Shown one piece after another: positions 45,830-58,780 of a DNA stretch of 64,000 nt. The stretch's first letter is position 1. Each line of letters opens with the position of its first letter. The translations under genes were made by a program, and so were the position numbers. Below the pieces are notes generated by a model that did no database searches, was not told where the DNA came from, and saw nothing but the letters and a program-made list of their open reading frames with translations. This DNA is from Hydra vulgaris. Taxonomy: Eukaryota > Cnidaria > Hydrozoa > Anthoathecata > Hydridae. The DNA is taken from assembly GCF_038396675.1 (NCBI RefSeq), contig NC_088922.1, forward strand, positions 66,061,001 to 66,125,000, given 5' to 3'.

Positions 45830-47760
45830 AACTGCCTTGGAACAAAAATTTAAAATACCAAAATGCTAATAAAGCCTATGATATCTTTTTAACTGAATTT
45901 CTAAAATATTATAATGAAGCATTTCCTAAAACTACAACATTAGTCAAATGAAAAAAGGCTTTTAAACATATAGATAACAATAGGAATTCTTAAATCTTCG
46001 AAAATAAAACAAAAACATGGAATATTAATAAAGAGGTAATAAGAAAAGAAATCTAGACAAAAATACTCACCCAAAAGATCTTAAAATTAATAATGATAAA
46101 ATTGTAAATAAATCATTAGTTGCAGAAGCACTTAATAACTTTTTTGTTAATGTAGGATCAAACTTAACATCTCAGAAGAACTTTCATACGTTACATCTGA
46201 TAAAACTGTTATGCAAAATCATGAACTTACAGAAGATAATTATTAAATTCTGTCTCTTTATTAAAACTTTATCAAAATTTAGTTGTCGATGATGTTAGTT
46301 CTAATGTCATTACTAATGCAATAAATCATTTAACAGTACCACTTTTACATATTTTTAGTTTATCTATAAAACTTGGGTTTTTTCCTGACACCCTAAAAAT
46401 TGCAAAGACTACACCAATTTTTAAAACAGGTGATTCTACTGATGTTTTAAATTACAAACCAATTTCAGTTCTCAATTGTTTTTCCAAGATTTTGGAGCGT
46501 ATAATGTATAACAGACTTTTTTCTTTTATAAATACCAAAATATTCTTTACAATAAACAATTTGGGTTTAAATCTGGTCATTCAACCGATCATGCAATCAT
46601 TCATCTAGTAAATGAAATATTTAAAGCCTTTGATAAAAAAAATTTACGTAAGGCATTTTTGTTAAAGTAAAGTTTTTGATATTGTAGATCATATTATTCT
46701 TTTATATAAACTTAAAAATTATGGTATTAAAAATTCTAACTTACTTTGGTTTAGAAGTTATTTAACAAACAGGAAACAGTACATCTCATTCAATGATGGA
46801 AAAGCGGATTTAGCGTCAATTACCTGCGGCGTTCTGCAAGGATCAATTCTTGGGCCTCTCTTACTTTTCATTAATATAAATGACTTGAGTAAATTTTCAA
46901 AGAACGTAAACTCAATCCTAATTGCAGACGATACTAATTTATTTTATTCAGATAAAGAAATTTATTTTATTTGAAACAGTAAACAAAGAGCGAATAAATT
47001 ATCTATAAATATAAAAAAAACAAAATATACTCTCTTCCCTCGTCTTCGTGAAAAAGAACTCATTCCATTAAAACTTACTTATCTCTTTGTTAATAACTCT
47101 TGTCTCATTAGAAAGAATTCATTGTTGTTTTTAAGTGTTGTTTTAGATAAAAAAATGTGACGGGTAGGAAGCACATAAATATAATCCAAAATAAAATTTC
47201 AAAAAATATTGGGCTACTATACAAAGCTTAGCAGTTGTTAGACCCAACCTTTATAAAATATATTTATTTTTCTTTTATTCATTGCTACCTAAATTATGCA
47301 ACGTTGCCTGATATAGCACTAACCTAACTAAAGTAAATAAACTTCTTAGCAAACAAAAGCATCCTTTAATAGTAATTGAAATGGTAGATCGCTTCTCACT
47401 CACTAAAGTACTATATATTAGATTTAATATTCTCAACGTATTTCAATTCAACCTTATTCATATTTTTATTCTTATGTTCAAAGTTGATAAAAAACGGCAC
47501 CCATTATATTTAAATCAATTTTTAGAAAAATAAATTATCTATACCCGACACATTTTTCAGTAAACAATTACATTCAACCTAAAATCTACTAACCTGCTAC
47601 TAAGTTTTTAATTGGAAATAGAGGACCTAAACTATGGAATACGCTTTTGAATAACGAGCAAAATACCATTTCTTCTTTTAAACAATTTAAAAATAGACTT
47701 AAACAAAAACTTTTGATAAATGACAAGAAATCATATTTTTTCTAAAGCTTTTAATTAGTA
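45830..47760 (+). pseudogene. Jockey/CR1-like reverse transcriptase, decayed
   Basis: Forward translation over several frames: 'VAEALNNFFVNVGSNLTS' (~46110-46165), 'HIFSLSIKLGFFPDTLKIAK' (46345-46400), 'TTPIFKTGDSTDVLNYKPIS' (46410-46470), 'GFKSGHSTDHAIIHLVNEIF' (46563-46622), motif A 'KVFDIVDHIILLYKLKNYGI' (46670-46730), motif B 'GVLQGSILGPLLL' (46830-46868), motif C 'LIADDTNLFYSDKE' (46918-46960, both aspartates kept), and a C-terminus with 'FLIGNRGPKLWNTLLNNEQ'-type wording near 47610-47660. Frame changes and stops throughout. Closest in the window to the copy at 19.8-21.4 kb. Confidence 0.8.
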
Positions 47761-48777
<1,017 letters not shown>

Positions 48778-48818
48778 AACATTGAGCACTCTATTTGTAA
48801 TATACACTAACATAATTT

Positions 48819-49147
<329 letters not shown>

Positions 49148-49238
49148 GTTTAAAACATTTAGTGAATTCTATTTTTAAGTGAATATGTTGTTATTGGACA
49201 ATTAAAAAAAAATTAAATGTCATATTTGTATAGTTAAT

Positions 49239-49255
49239 GTTGTAGACAACTATGA
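49239..49255 (+). promoter_or_regulatory. Putative splice acceptor / 5' leader before the TRAF7-like start
   Basis: atgttgtag/acaactatga precedes the start codon. tag at 49243-49245 could be an acceptor (cis or spliced-leader trans-splicing, which Hydra uses), leaving a ~10-nt leader. An in-frame TGA (49253-49255) lies directly before ATG 49256, so the reading frame does not continue from upstream. Confidence 0.35.
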
Positions 49256-49721
49256 ATGGCTTTGTTACCCACAAAATTTGTAATTACTCCTTCAAGTTCA
49301 TTATTTTGTCCTCTCTGTGAGAAACTTTTTAAAGATCCAGTAATTTCAACTTGCTGTGGACATACATTTTGTAGAAAATGTGTAGAAAACTCGTCAATTT
49401 TAAGTTGTCCGCTAGATGGTATCAGAATGGGATCAAATGTAATTGTTTCAAACCGTGCTGTGAATGGTCAGTTAGAAGACCTATTAATCTGGTGCAGACA
49501 TACACTATATAGGGTAGATTCAGAAGATGAATTTCAAGTAGATGAAGATGGTTGTCAAGAACAAATAATGCTTGGTCAAAGAGCTATACATGAAGAATCA
49601 TGTTTGAGTGCATGGATACCTTGCCCAAATAGCTCAAACCATTGTGGAAAATTTAGAAAAATGCATTTTAATGATCATCTTAAAGTTTGTGAATACAAGC
49701 GCTGCAAATTTGCTACAAAAG
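49256..49721 (+). CDS. TRAF7: TRAF7-like E3 ubiquitin ligase, first coding exon
   Basis: Encodes residues 1-155 plus one base (phase 1 donor AAAG|GTATCT). A RING finger occupies residues 18-54: C18, C21, C33, H36, C39, C42, C51 and D54; the eighth ligand is Asp, as I recall for TRAF7. After it come 'AVNGQLEDLLIWCRH', 'GCQEQIMLGQRAIHEESC', 'WIPCPNSSNHCGKF' and 'HLKVCEYKRC', the TRAF-type zinc-finger series, which continues in frame in the exon at 63355. Human TRAF7 has this order, with E3 activity and roles in MAPK/NF-kB signalling through a WD40 domain. The N-terminus is short, with no long Ser-rich leader; TGA before the ATG supports this start. Least repetitive, intact coding sequence in the window. 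Confidence 0.85.
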
Positions 49722-51605
49722 GTATCTTATATTATTAAATGCTATAACTTTGTAATTTTTTTAAAGGAAATTTTGATGACAAAAATATAATACATGAAAA
49801 ATTATTTAAACAAAAATCTGGTGATTTACTGCAATATTTATAAGACCATATGCAGTCAATATTTTCAAATGTTTCTAAATTTCAGTATTTTTAAATTTGT
49901 TTCCTCAAATTTTAACTTAAAATACTATTTAAGACACCAAATGGTTTAGAAATTATGATGTTTTTGCAATGTTGAGTCAATTTTTTGTTTTGTTAGTGTG
50001 GGTGACTCATTTTAGTAGTTGCTCAATTAGTAGACAACAAAATAAAAGACATTAGGCAGTCTAAAGAAAATGTAGCACCTTTATAAGTATTGTAAATTTC
50101 TACACAGTATTTTTGAAACTATAAATGAAATTAACATTTATATTACAATATTTTAGAAATATAATTTATTTTTTATACAATAATCTGCTCTACATATAGT
50201 TTAATAATTAAGTATTATTTCCAAAAATGCAACTTTAATTCACTGGCTGTGTCTAATGTGGAAGTCAATTCTTTTGTCAAATAACTAGAAATTAAATCAA
50301 TTTTTTTTTGAAAAAAGTATTAAATCTACTTACATGAAAACATATTATGCAAATATTTACATTAAAGTTTATATCATTTTAACAAAAAACTATTTTGTTA
50401 ACAAAAAAAGAAACATTAAGAAACTTTTTTTTCTGAGTTTCATCCATATCCCATAGAATCCCGCTAAAAAGTTGGTACATCATTTGTGCAACCAAAAGAT
50501 GTACCAACTGAGCCTTTGAGCTCTTATATCTTCCATTAGCTTCAAATATGGTTAGCTTGTAATTTTCAGTTCATATTTTCATCTGATGATACATTGATTT
50601 GAGGACTTTCTAGTTTCAACACTTTCTTTCGTCTGTTATGAAGAAATTATTAAACCTGTCATGATGTTGTAGTAACCTGTTTAATTTTGGTAATATCAAT
50701 TCCAGGTATTAATGTGGTATGTGGTATATTTTATGCCTTTTTTTGTCAGACAGGAAGTTTAAAATATTAAGAATTATAGATTTGAATCATTGCCACACCG
50801 AAAACAATGAGATTTGGTTTAGGAATAAGTAGCTGCAAAAGTTAATAGGATGGTGTTAGCTGTCCTGGTTGTTGTCAATTTAACTCTATCTTTAATGGTC
50901 AAGTCCAATGAAAGTTCTGTTTTATAAAATGCCTCTAGATTGTCTTCTTTAGGTTTAAGAAGTTGTTTTCAAATAGAAAGTGAATTCTAACATTAATGTA
51001 TCCAGTTTGATTTTGAAATCAGTATACCGGTATGGGCACGCAAATTTGCTCCCAAACTTGCACCCAAACTACCGTACTTAATTATAAATATAATTTTTGC
51101 ATAAGTTTTTTGTATTATGGAAATTAAAGGGAATTCTATAAAATATAGAATAAAAGTTAACGTAACATGCTCCTTGTCATAAATTTAGCGTAAATTGTGA
51201 TTTAATACAGTACCCGTATAAAAAAAAAAATCCTCAGAATGTCCATGGGATTCATATACTGCTGCACCAGTACAACTTCTATGGACATATAAAAAGTTTT
51301 TTTTTTAATGATGTTTCCAAATATCTTGTGTCATTTATTTGTCAATTGCTATGTTGATCTGCTGATAGGGGTTATGTTAGACATTTTTTGGTAAATTGTT
51401 CAGGTTGCTCACAAAGCTTTCAATTAATTTTTCTTATAGTTCCTTAAATGAGGGAAGTTTGTAGTGCATCACAATAGCTGTTAATATTTTTTGGTATTTG
51501 TTATCAAGTATTTTGATTGCATCATCATATGATGTAATCTTGGATTATTGTGAAACTTTCACTTTGCATAGATTAATTAAAACTAGAAACTTGCAGTCCT
51601 CTGGA

Positions 51606-51775
<170 letters not shown>

Positions 51776-51895
51776 TAAGTTAGTAAAAATACTTATCTAA
51801 TTTTTGTTTTCTTCAACACTGTGTTTCACCATCAGTAGGTTCATTAGGAAGAATGTGAAATTAGATCAGTAGGTTCATTAGGAAATTATTTTTAT
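51776..51895. mobile_element. Palindromic MITE family 1, copy 4 (diverged, partial)
   Basis: aagttagtaaaaatacttat then tgtttcaccatcagtaggtt and cattaggaagaatgtgaaat; recognisable left arm and centre, but the right arm is lost. Confidence 0.6.
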
Positions 51896-52053
51896 GTTTT
51901 TAAATAAACATTAAAAAAATTTCAAGTTATAGAAAAATTATTTCACAGGAAGTTGGGAATTGTTATAAATAATTATGTAATAACTGTAGTATTTTGCAAC
52001 CAGGAATCAACTACATTAGATAATTAAAAAATCATGAAAAGAATTCTTTAGAA

Positions 52054-52830
52054 TTAGGATAACTTTGGACTGATCATTTGTTTTTTATAATTTTTTAAAA
52101 GGAACTTGTTTTCATGTCTGCATTTAGAAAATAATTCTGATTTTTTATTCAGTAAATTTTCTTGATCTAAATGAGTAATAATTCCAAATTTTTCTTGTAA
52201 ACATAGTAAACATTTTTTGGAAGTGTTATTATAGGCAGGCGCAGTTTTTAGGATAGACCAGTTTAATTTAAAATTAATATTTTTTTCTTTTAGTTGCCAA
52301 ATATATTTAGACAGCATAGTCTCTTTTGAGTATTTTTTATGTTTAAAAGATTGTTTGTGTTTGGCATAACGTTTTTTCCATTTGCCCTCAGTTAAGCCAT
52401 TTTATTGTTTATCAGGGTTGTTCTGCAAGGAAACAATGCATTTGTAAATAATATTTTTTGATAAGCATTTGCCATTTATAGGGCAGTCAAGTTTTTGCTT
52501 GCAGTTACAATTTTCAGTAATTTTTTCTTTGAGAAATTTTTTTTTATTAATCAATGCAAAATTATGGACTTTTATAATTCTTTCAATATTTTTTGTACAG
52601 CTATAGCTTACTTTAATAGTGTTTCTGATAAAAATTTTGTGCAATTTTTTAGAGGGAGGGAAATGTTTGTCAACTAATTTTAAAAGCGCTTTTCCAATGT
52701 TTGTTGAAACATTTTTGCTGTATGGATGGTTGAACCAAATTATATTTCTATTTCTATTTCGCTTTTTTGCAATTTTTGTTTCAAATTTTAGCTCAACATT
52801 TTTAAATCCGCTGAATGAATGCACATTTAT
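52054..52830 (-). pseudogene. Penelope-like element protein remnant with GIY-YIG region
   Basis: Reverse strand. First frame (52402-52824): 'NRNIIWFNHPYSKNVSTNIG', 'LVDKHFPPSKKLHKIFIRNT', 'KVSYSCTKNIERII', 'CNCKQKLDCPINGKCLSKNI', 'IYKCIVSL'. After two stops near 52400: 'GLTEGKWKKRYAKHKQSF' and 'LSKYIWQLKEKNINFKLNWS' (52054-52317), 'KCLLCLQEKFGII', 'LLNKKSELFSKCRHENKFLL'. The CPxxGKCL / IYxxxV / YIGLTEGxWKxRYxxH / SKYIW order is that of the GIY-YIG endonuclease end of Penelope-like retroelements. The YIG tyrosine-isoleucine has been replaced by stops. The RT domain is absent. Confidence 0.72.
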
Positions 52831-52904
52831 ACAATATTAAAATTGATATTAATGATTTTTATCCCTCAATTACAGCAGAAATTTTAGATAAATATATACA
52901 TATA

Positions 52905-53113
52905 CAACCCTCGGAATTAGGAAAAATGAGGTCGGCAATTATTTACCGACCTAAATCTTTTTGTGGTCGGCATCAGGTCAGCAAAATTATTTGACAAAAA
53001 GGTCTGACCATAAAACATAGAAACGTGGTCGGCAATTTTTTGCCCACCACAAACACTTTAAGGTCGGCAGTTAGGTCGGCATTGCCGAATGCCGACCCTA
53101 ATTCCGAGGGTTG
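52905..53113. mobile_element. 209-bp MITE with 17-bp perfect TIRs
   Basis: caaccctcggaattagg (52905-52921) and cctaattccgagggttg (53097-53113) are exact inverted repeats. catata occurs directly on both sides, a possible target duplication that the TA-rich flanks make ambiguous. The interior repeats aggtcggca several times. Confidence 0.85.
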
Positions 53114-53253
53114 CATATATATATACAACCCGTAGATGTTGTCCGAAAGTTTTTTCCATATTTTTTCTTGACAAAAAGTAAAAATTAAAATGCAAGACCG
53201 CAATTATATTTTTTTATTAATTGATAGACTGCCTGCCCCAACCAAACCCTCAG

Positions 53254-53396
53254 TCGATGTAGCAACACTCCCTTGCGGGTCAGGCTAAAAGATAGTAGAT
53301 GTTGCAGCACTCCCTTGCGGGTCAGGCTATTTGTCAGTTGATGTAGCAGCACTCCCTTGCGAGTCAGGCTATAAGATAGTCGATGTAGCAACACTC
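53254..53396. repeat. 42-bp minisatellite, 3.4 copies
   Basis: Units at 53254-53295, 53296-53337 and 53338-53379, then a partial copy. The unit contains cactcccttgcgggtcaggc. Since 42 is a multiple of three, the reverse strand stays open with a 14-residue repeat around 'SLTRKGVLLHRL'; no function is implied. Confidence 0.92.
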
Positions 53397-53638
53397 TGCG
53401 CATGATTTACAGTAAAAAAAAATAAAAAGAAAAACATTTTATTAAAAAAAATTAAAATAAAAACATTGTTTATATTGTTAAAAACATTCAGAATGTTTTT
53501 AAAACATTCTGGTCAATTAAATTTGCGTTTTTGTGGTTTTTTTTAAAAACGATTTATTTGTAATTAAATTAATGGTTTTTACTTTCGTCCAACATGCAAA
53601 TGTTGGACGAAAGTCAAAAGTAATTAAAAGTGACGCAT

Positions 53639-53639
<1 letters not shown>

Positions 53640-53674
<35 letters not shown>

Positions 53675-53790
53675 TTATTCACCTCCCCAAGGCCCGAGGG
53701 GGGCCACTACAGTCGAGGAGGCGACTCATTTTTTTGTGTTGGCGTAAGAATCACTTTTTTCCTTCCGCTCCTCCCAAAGACAACAAACTA
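53640..53790 (-). mobile_element. Retroposon 3' end with A-tail
   Basis: A run of 32 T (53640-53671) is the A-tail of a reverse-strand insert. The preceding body has GC-rich 'tcgggccttggggaggtg'. It is 5' truncated or very short and its source is unknown. Confidence 0.5.
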
Positions 53791-53796
53791 TAGATC

Positions 53797-53814
53797 TATA
53801 TATATATATATATA

Positions 53815-53845
<31 letters not shown>
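53797..53845. repeat. (TA)n array
   Basis: TA repeat with one tatcta interruption, used as target by the hAT MITE on its right. Confidence 0.95.
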
Positions 53846-53847
<2 letters not shown>

Positions 53848-54776
53848 GGCCGTGTTTATAAGCGTTACGCAGCTCGCATTTTGCTTGCAAAAAGGCGATT
53901 TGCCTACGCGTTCAGCAGTTTTACGCTACGCAAAAACTTATATCTTTTAGAATATTTAAATTATCTTTTGATTATCGTTAACGCGGCGTTTATTCAGAAA
54001 AAAATAAAGTCGTAAGTAAAAGCATTTAACCGCAATTGTAAACTAATAGATTTATTTGTTAAAGAAACAGTTTGTTTCATTATTTTTTTTTTTATTAAAA
54101 ATTAGTTAAAAAAAATAAACTGTTTAAGTTTTATCCTAAGGAATTAAATATATAAATTCTTTTTAAATATAAAAATTATTTTTAGTCATAATAGTTTAAA
54201 AAATGCACGATTTATTTTGATGTAAAAATTTTATTAATAACATATTTTGTTTATTGTTAATTCAATAACGTAAAGTTTTAATGACGTTCATTTAATTTAT
54301 GAAAATAAATTATGATCACGAATATGTTATCGGTAACTGATAAATAACAAAAAAAAACTCTATTGTTTAAAAACATTATTAAAAAGAGTTCACAAATAAG
54401 AAAAAATTTATTAACAATTGATAAAATAACCAAAAACCTAATGTAAAATCATAAGAAAATAAACAAATATTTTACGTTTCATGAAAAAAATATTTTTTTC
54501 AAAATAAAATTTAGTTTATATTTGAAAAAAATAATAAAAATGATTTTTTTAATAAGAACAGATTTTATTTGTAACTTTTGTTATAGTGAGAAAAAAAAAA
54601 CTTTTTGTATGATTTTTAACGCGTTAATAAAATAACTTTATTTACAATGCGGTACTTGTAAAGACGCTAATGACGCAATATAACTTCTAACGATGCAAAA
54701 TATATTTGCTGAGTTGAGTTACTTAAAAATGCGTTACGCGTTTTCGCTACACAGCGAAATCTTGTAACAAGGCCTG
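53846..54776. mobile_element. 931-bp non-autonomous hAT-like element
   Basis: Left end ctggccgtgtttataagc and right end (reverse complement) caggccttgttacaagat are short imperfect TIRs. Both flanks are atatatat, compatible with an 8-bp duplication but uninformative in a TA array. Subterminal gcgttacgc motifs occur on both sides. The interior is AT-rich and non-coding. Confidence 0.7.
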
Positions 54777-55120
54777 ATATATATATACACATATATAGTT
54801 CTATAAATTATTGCATTTGGGAGTACGGGAGGTAAAAAATAATTCTTTTGTTAACAAATATGTCACTTTTAATTACTTTTGACTTTAATCCATCATTTTT
54901 GTGTTGTCAGAAAGTTAAAACCATTAATTTAATTGACCGTTAAAACCATTAATTTAAATCCGCAAAAACGCAAATTTAATTGATCAGAATGTTTTTAAAA
55001 ACATTCTGAATGTTTTTAATAATATAAACAATGTTTTTATTTTTTTAATAAAATGTTTTTATTTTTATTTATTTTTCTGTAAATCATGCACGGAGTGTTG
55101 CTACATCGACTATCTTATAG

Positions 55121-55123
<3 letters not shown>

Positions 55124-55204
<81 letters not shown>

Positions 55205-55216
55205 TATATATATATA
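55124..55216. repeat. (TA)n array
   Basis: TA repeat between the foldback arm and the following RT remnant. Confidence 0.97.
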
Positions 55217-56076
55217 GCTCAATGTGCAAATGCAGTCACTAAATGGTTTCTTGAAAATAAACTTCTGCTTAATCCAAAAAAAAAATATTATTCTTATTAA
55301 CAGGAGCTGTCTTATTTGGAACCAGTAATCAAACATTTAAATTTAAAGAGGAATCCCAATTTTTATTTTCAGGTGCAACTCTTGTTGCTTCAAATTTGGT
55401 AAAAATTCTTGGTATTACCTTAGATTCATAACTCTCTATGGAACAGCATATAAAGAATATTGTAAAATCCTGCAACTACCATATTTGCACACTCCATTAT
55501 ATTCGTCCATTTCTTACCAAACGTGCTGCAAAAATAATTGCCTGTGGAATTGTAAACTCTCATCTTAAATACTGTAACAGTCTTCTATGTGGAATTTCTC
55601 AAAAAACTCTCTTCGACATATTTAAAATAAGTTAGCTCATGTCGTTTGTCACTCTCCTTTCCGTTCACAATCTGAAAATTTGCTTCAATTGCTCCATTGG
55701 TTACCAATATGTCAAAGAATAAACTACATTATGTCTGTCATAATTTATAAACTATATCAACCAAGTCTCCTGCATATCTTTTTGATCTCTTAAAAATTCA
55801 AACCTCCCAGCTTCCCAACACAAGATCGCCAGACAGTTGCCAACCTGTACATTGTCGAGCAAGAACATCACTTGGTACAAAACCTTTCTATACATCTGCA
55901 CCACAAACTTAGAACAATTTAAGTAAAAAATTGCTTAATTCAACATCATTAGAAACATTTAAAAGAGACTAAAAACCGAACTTTTCAAAATTGCTTACTC
56001 GACCTAAACAATGATTTGTTTATTAGTGCTTCCGAATCACTATGTCAAAATTAAGTCACTTTAATCTCAAATTATG

Positions 56077-56080
<4 letters not shown>
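55217..56080 (+). pseudogene. CR1-like reverse transcriptase, C-terminal end
   Basis: Starts after a TA array at 'AVTKWFLENKLLLNPKK' (follows RT motif C). Then 'ILGITLDS*LSMEQHIKNIV' (55407-55460), 'KSCNYHICTLHYIRPFLTKR' and 'IVNSHLKYCNSLLCGISQKT' (55460-55615), and after a break 'LLHWLPICQRINYIMSVIIY' (~55690-55750) and the 'RQTVANLY..HHLVQNL' tail. It is the thumb and C-terminal domain of a CR1/L2-type RT. It ends just before a TA array at 56081. Several stops. Confidence 0.75.
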
Positions 56081-56136
<56 letters not shown>

Positions 56137-56225
56137 CACATATATACATATATACATATGTATATATGTATATAATATATAAATCTATAATCTATAAATC
56201 TTTATATATATGTATATATAGAGAG
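56081..56225. repeat. TA-rich microsatellite between two convergent retroelement 3' ends
   Basis: (TA)n to 56133, then tatacatatgtatatatgta-type repeats and a short GA run. The + strand RT copy ends at its left edge and the reverse-strand copy at its right edge. Confidence 0.9.
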
Positions 56226-58780
56226 AGATTTATAGACCAAGGAAGTGGTTTACAGAAGACTTAAAAAGTTGTTGGTTGTATGAGTCAGGAAAAAATGAAG
56301 ATGGGAGAGAGTTCCAAAGGGTTGAAGTGCGGAGAAATAAACTAGACAAGTAAAAGTTTTTAGACCATGCAGGGACAGATACAGTAAAAGAATGAGACTT
56401 TGATGAATGATGAGCCAATCAAGAATGAGTTTTATTTGATGGAGCTAGAAATGATAGCTCTTTTGAGTAGCATTCATGACAGTAGTTGTAAAAAAGAGTA
56501 AGTGATGTAACTTTCAATGGTAAGAGAGAGGCTCAAACTTGGCAGATAGAACTGGTCCTACTATGTTTATAATATATTTTTGGACCTTGTCTAAGAAGAG
56601 AAAGAGCATCATTAGAGGAACCAGTCCAAATATGACAACAGTATTCCATACAATGCGCAAAGAGATTTGTAGAGGTAGAGAATGGAGTCAGAGGTTAGAA
56701 AATAGCATGCACAATAAAGAGAAGCAACCTTATCAGATGTTAATTTAGCAATCAATTGTAAAGTATGGTTTCCATGATAGGTCAATATTGAACCATAAAC
56801 CAAGACAGCGTAAAGAAGAGTACTCAGTGAGCAGGTTGCCATTAATCAATATAGAAATGTTGACAGTATTGCAATAGTTGTTTGCAATAAGTAATTGAAT
56901 TTTGTTTGAGTTAAAATTTAAAAGCCACTGCAAGCCCCAATCTGTTTAAGAAGTGAGATCAGAATCAATATCGTTGCCTGTTCTATGCGATCAAAAAGAG
57001 AATACTTTTTGCCGAAACAAATATAAAGTATAAAGTTGAGTCATCAGCTAAAGGGCTGCTTTAAATGCAAGCTTGTCAGAAATGTAGATAAGAAACAAAA
57101 CAGGACCAAGGATTGAACCTTGAGGTGCCCCAGAAGTTAGTGGAAAATAAGAAGAGTGTTGGCCTTTGAGGATGACTTTGTTAAATCAGTTAGAAAGAAA
57201 CAATTTGATATTCTCAAAAACTTTCCTTGAGATATCATATGAAGCAAGCTTATGTAGAAGACTAGAATGCCAAACTTTGTCAAAAGGTTTAGATATGTCA
57301 AGAACAATAGCCCTAGCCTCTCCACCTCTAACTAATGCATGATAAAATCTTTCAGTCACAGCAGTTAGTAAGTCACCTGTAGAGCGAGAGGATTGAAAAT
57401 TGTATTAATTGTCTGATAGTAATTTAATTAACTTAAGATAGAATGTTAGAATTTTGTTGAGCAGAGATTCAAACACCTTGCTAATAACAGAAAGAAGACT
57501 GATCAGAAGATAACTGAAGGGGTTAGATTGTTCTTCAGAGTTTTTGAAAATTGGAACCACAGATGTCATTTTCTTGCAGACAGGAAGACTCAGTCAAGCA
57601 ATTATTAAATAGTTTAGAGAGAATTAAATACAGTTTTGGAGAACAATTTTGTAAGACTATGACAGAAGTGTTGTCTGACTAAGTTTAATTGAGAGAAACT
57701 TTATCAACAGAAGCTGGAGTGATTTAAACATAGTTATGTGTCAGTCACCAGGTTTGGACCCAAGGACCTGGTAATTCAGCTGTTTTCCCGGGTACCCGGA
57801 ATCAGTCATTTTTTTGCAGTACCCAGCACTAAGTATCTTGAAAGAAACTTTTAATAAACATAAACCTTAAGTGCTTTAATTATTTGTTTTCGTGGTACTG
57901 TAAATTGTGTCTAAAATTATTAAAAAGATTGCTTTTAGTTTAAACTTCAACCAATAATCTTCTTGAAATAAGTCTAAGAATTTTATAGAGTTGATAACCA
58001 CAAAGTCCTATTTACTCAATATGGACGTGTCTCACTTAAAAAAAAAAAATTTAATATATTTTTTGCAATAATCAGAGTATATTGCATAAAAAGAAACTGA
58101 TTTATACGAATATACATCTAGTACTGCAAAATGAAATAATTAGAGAATATGAAAGTAAAAAATGAAAAAAAATATTTGAATTGGTTCTTTTTATTGTGTG
58201 AGAAAAATATTTTCACAAAAGAATTTCTAGTAATTGAACTTTTAATGAATGAGTTTGATACTTTGATGTAATTGAGTTGTGTTTTTTTTTGCTTTTAAAT
58301 CAGTTTATATTTATGATAACCAAATGTTTTCAATAGCTTAAAGTAAATAACTTTTTAAATAATCATGTTAGATTTCTTACATAATAATTTGTATTCATGT
58401 AAACAATCGTTTGAAGATTTTCCAGGTACCCAGAATCCTGGACTCGGCATAAACTGGTTCTGGCACATCTCTTGTCTAACAATGGGTTAATTTGTTTAAT
58501 TCAAATAAAGGGATTAGAATGGCCGTAAGATTTCGAATTAGAAGAAAAGTTCTTTGCAAACAGATTTGCATTATCCTTGGGAGAGGTAATAAGATCAGTC
58601 GGATGAATGAGAGATGGAATGTTAGACCTACCCTTATTAATGACGCAGTTAAAGGTTTTCCAAATGTCTCTAGAGCCTAACTTCTGAGATATGATACAGG
58701 ATTTAGTAAGCCAAGAACAAAAGAGCTTAGCATCAGACAGCACTGCTTAGCATCAGCAACACAACTTGGCATCAGACAGC
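56226..58780 (-). mobile_element. CR1-like retrotransposon, copy 2
   Basis: Same family as copies 1 and 3. From the right: linker 'SCIISQKLGSRDIWKTFN' and 'SPKDNANLFAKNFSS' (58501-58743); an insertion (57729-58500); RT region with 'LLFLTYLNLLTKFGILVF'-type decay (57137-57420); C-terminal 'SSLRCLGLWFNIDLSWKPYF' (56745-56933), 'KVASLYCACYFLTSDSILYL' (56700-56780) and 'LRTSTLWNSLPSSFFPDSYN' (56270-56340). Its 3' end meets a TA-rich array. Many frame changes; inactive. Confidence 0.82.
57729..58500. mobile_element. Insertion within CR1 copy 2, hAT-like
   Basis: Breaks CR1 homology. Left end atgtgtcagtcaccaggttt and right end (reverse complement) atgtgccagaaccagtttat are similar inverted ends. 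Subterminal motifs cccgggtacccgg (left) and ccaggtaccc (right) match the style of some hAT elements. Interior AT-rich and non-coding. Limits within ~20 bp. Confidence 0.55.

Larger units (their letters stand above)
53380..55115. mobile_element. Foldback element with ~230-bp arms, broken by nested insertions
   Basis: Left arm 53380-53640 and right arm about 54865-55115 are inverted repeats sharing 'agtcgatgtagcaacactc', 'catgatttacag', 'acattcagaatgttttt', 'attaaatttgcgttttt' and 'aaagtcaaaagtaattaaaa'. Between them lie a poly-T retroposon end, a TA array and a hAT MITE. No coding capacity. Confidence 0.78.

Noticed and set aside
53185-53403. Reverse-strand repeat protein (RKGVLLHRL units)
   Set aside because: Openness follows from a 42-bp minisatellite unit lacking stops; no evidence of a gene around it.
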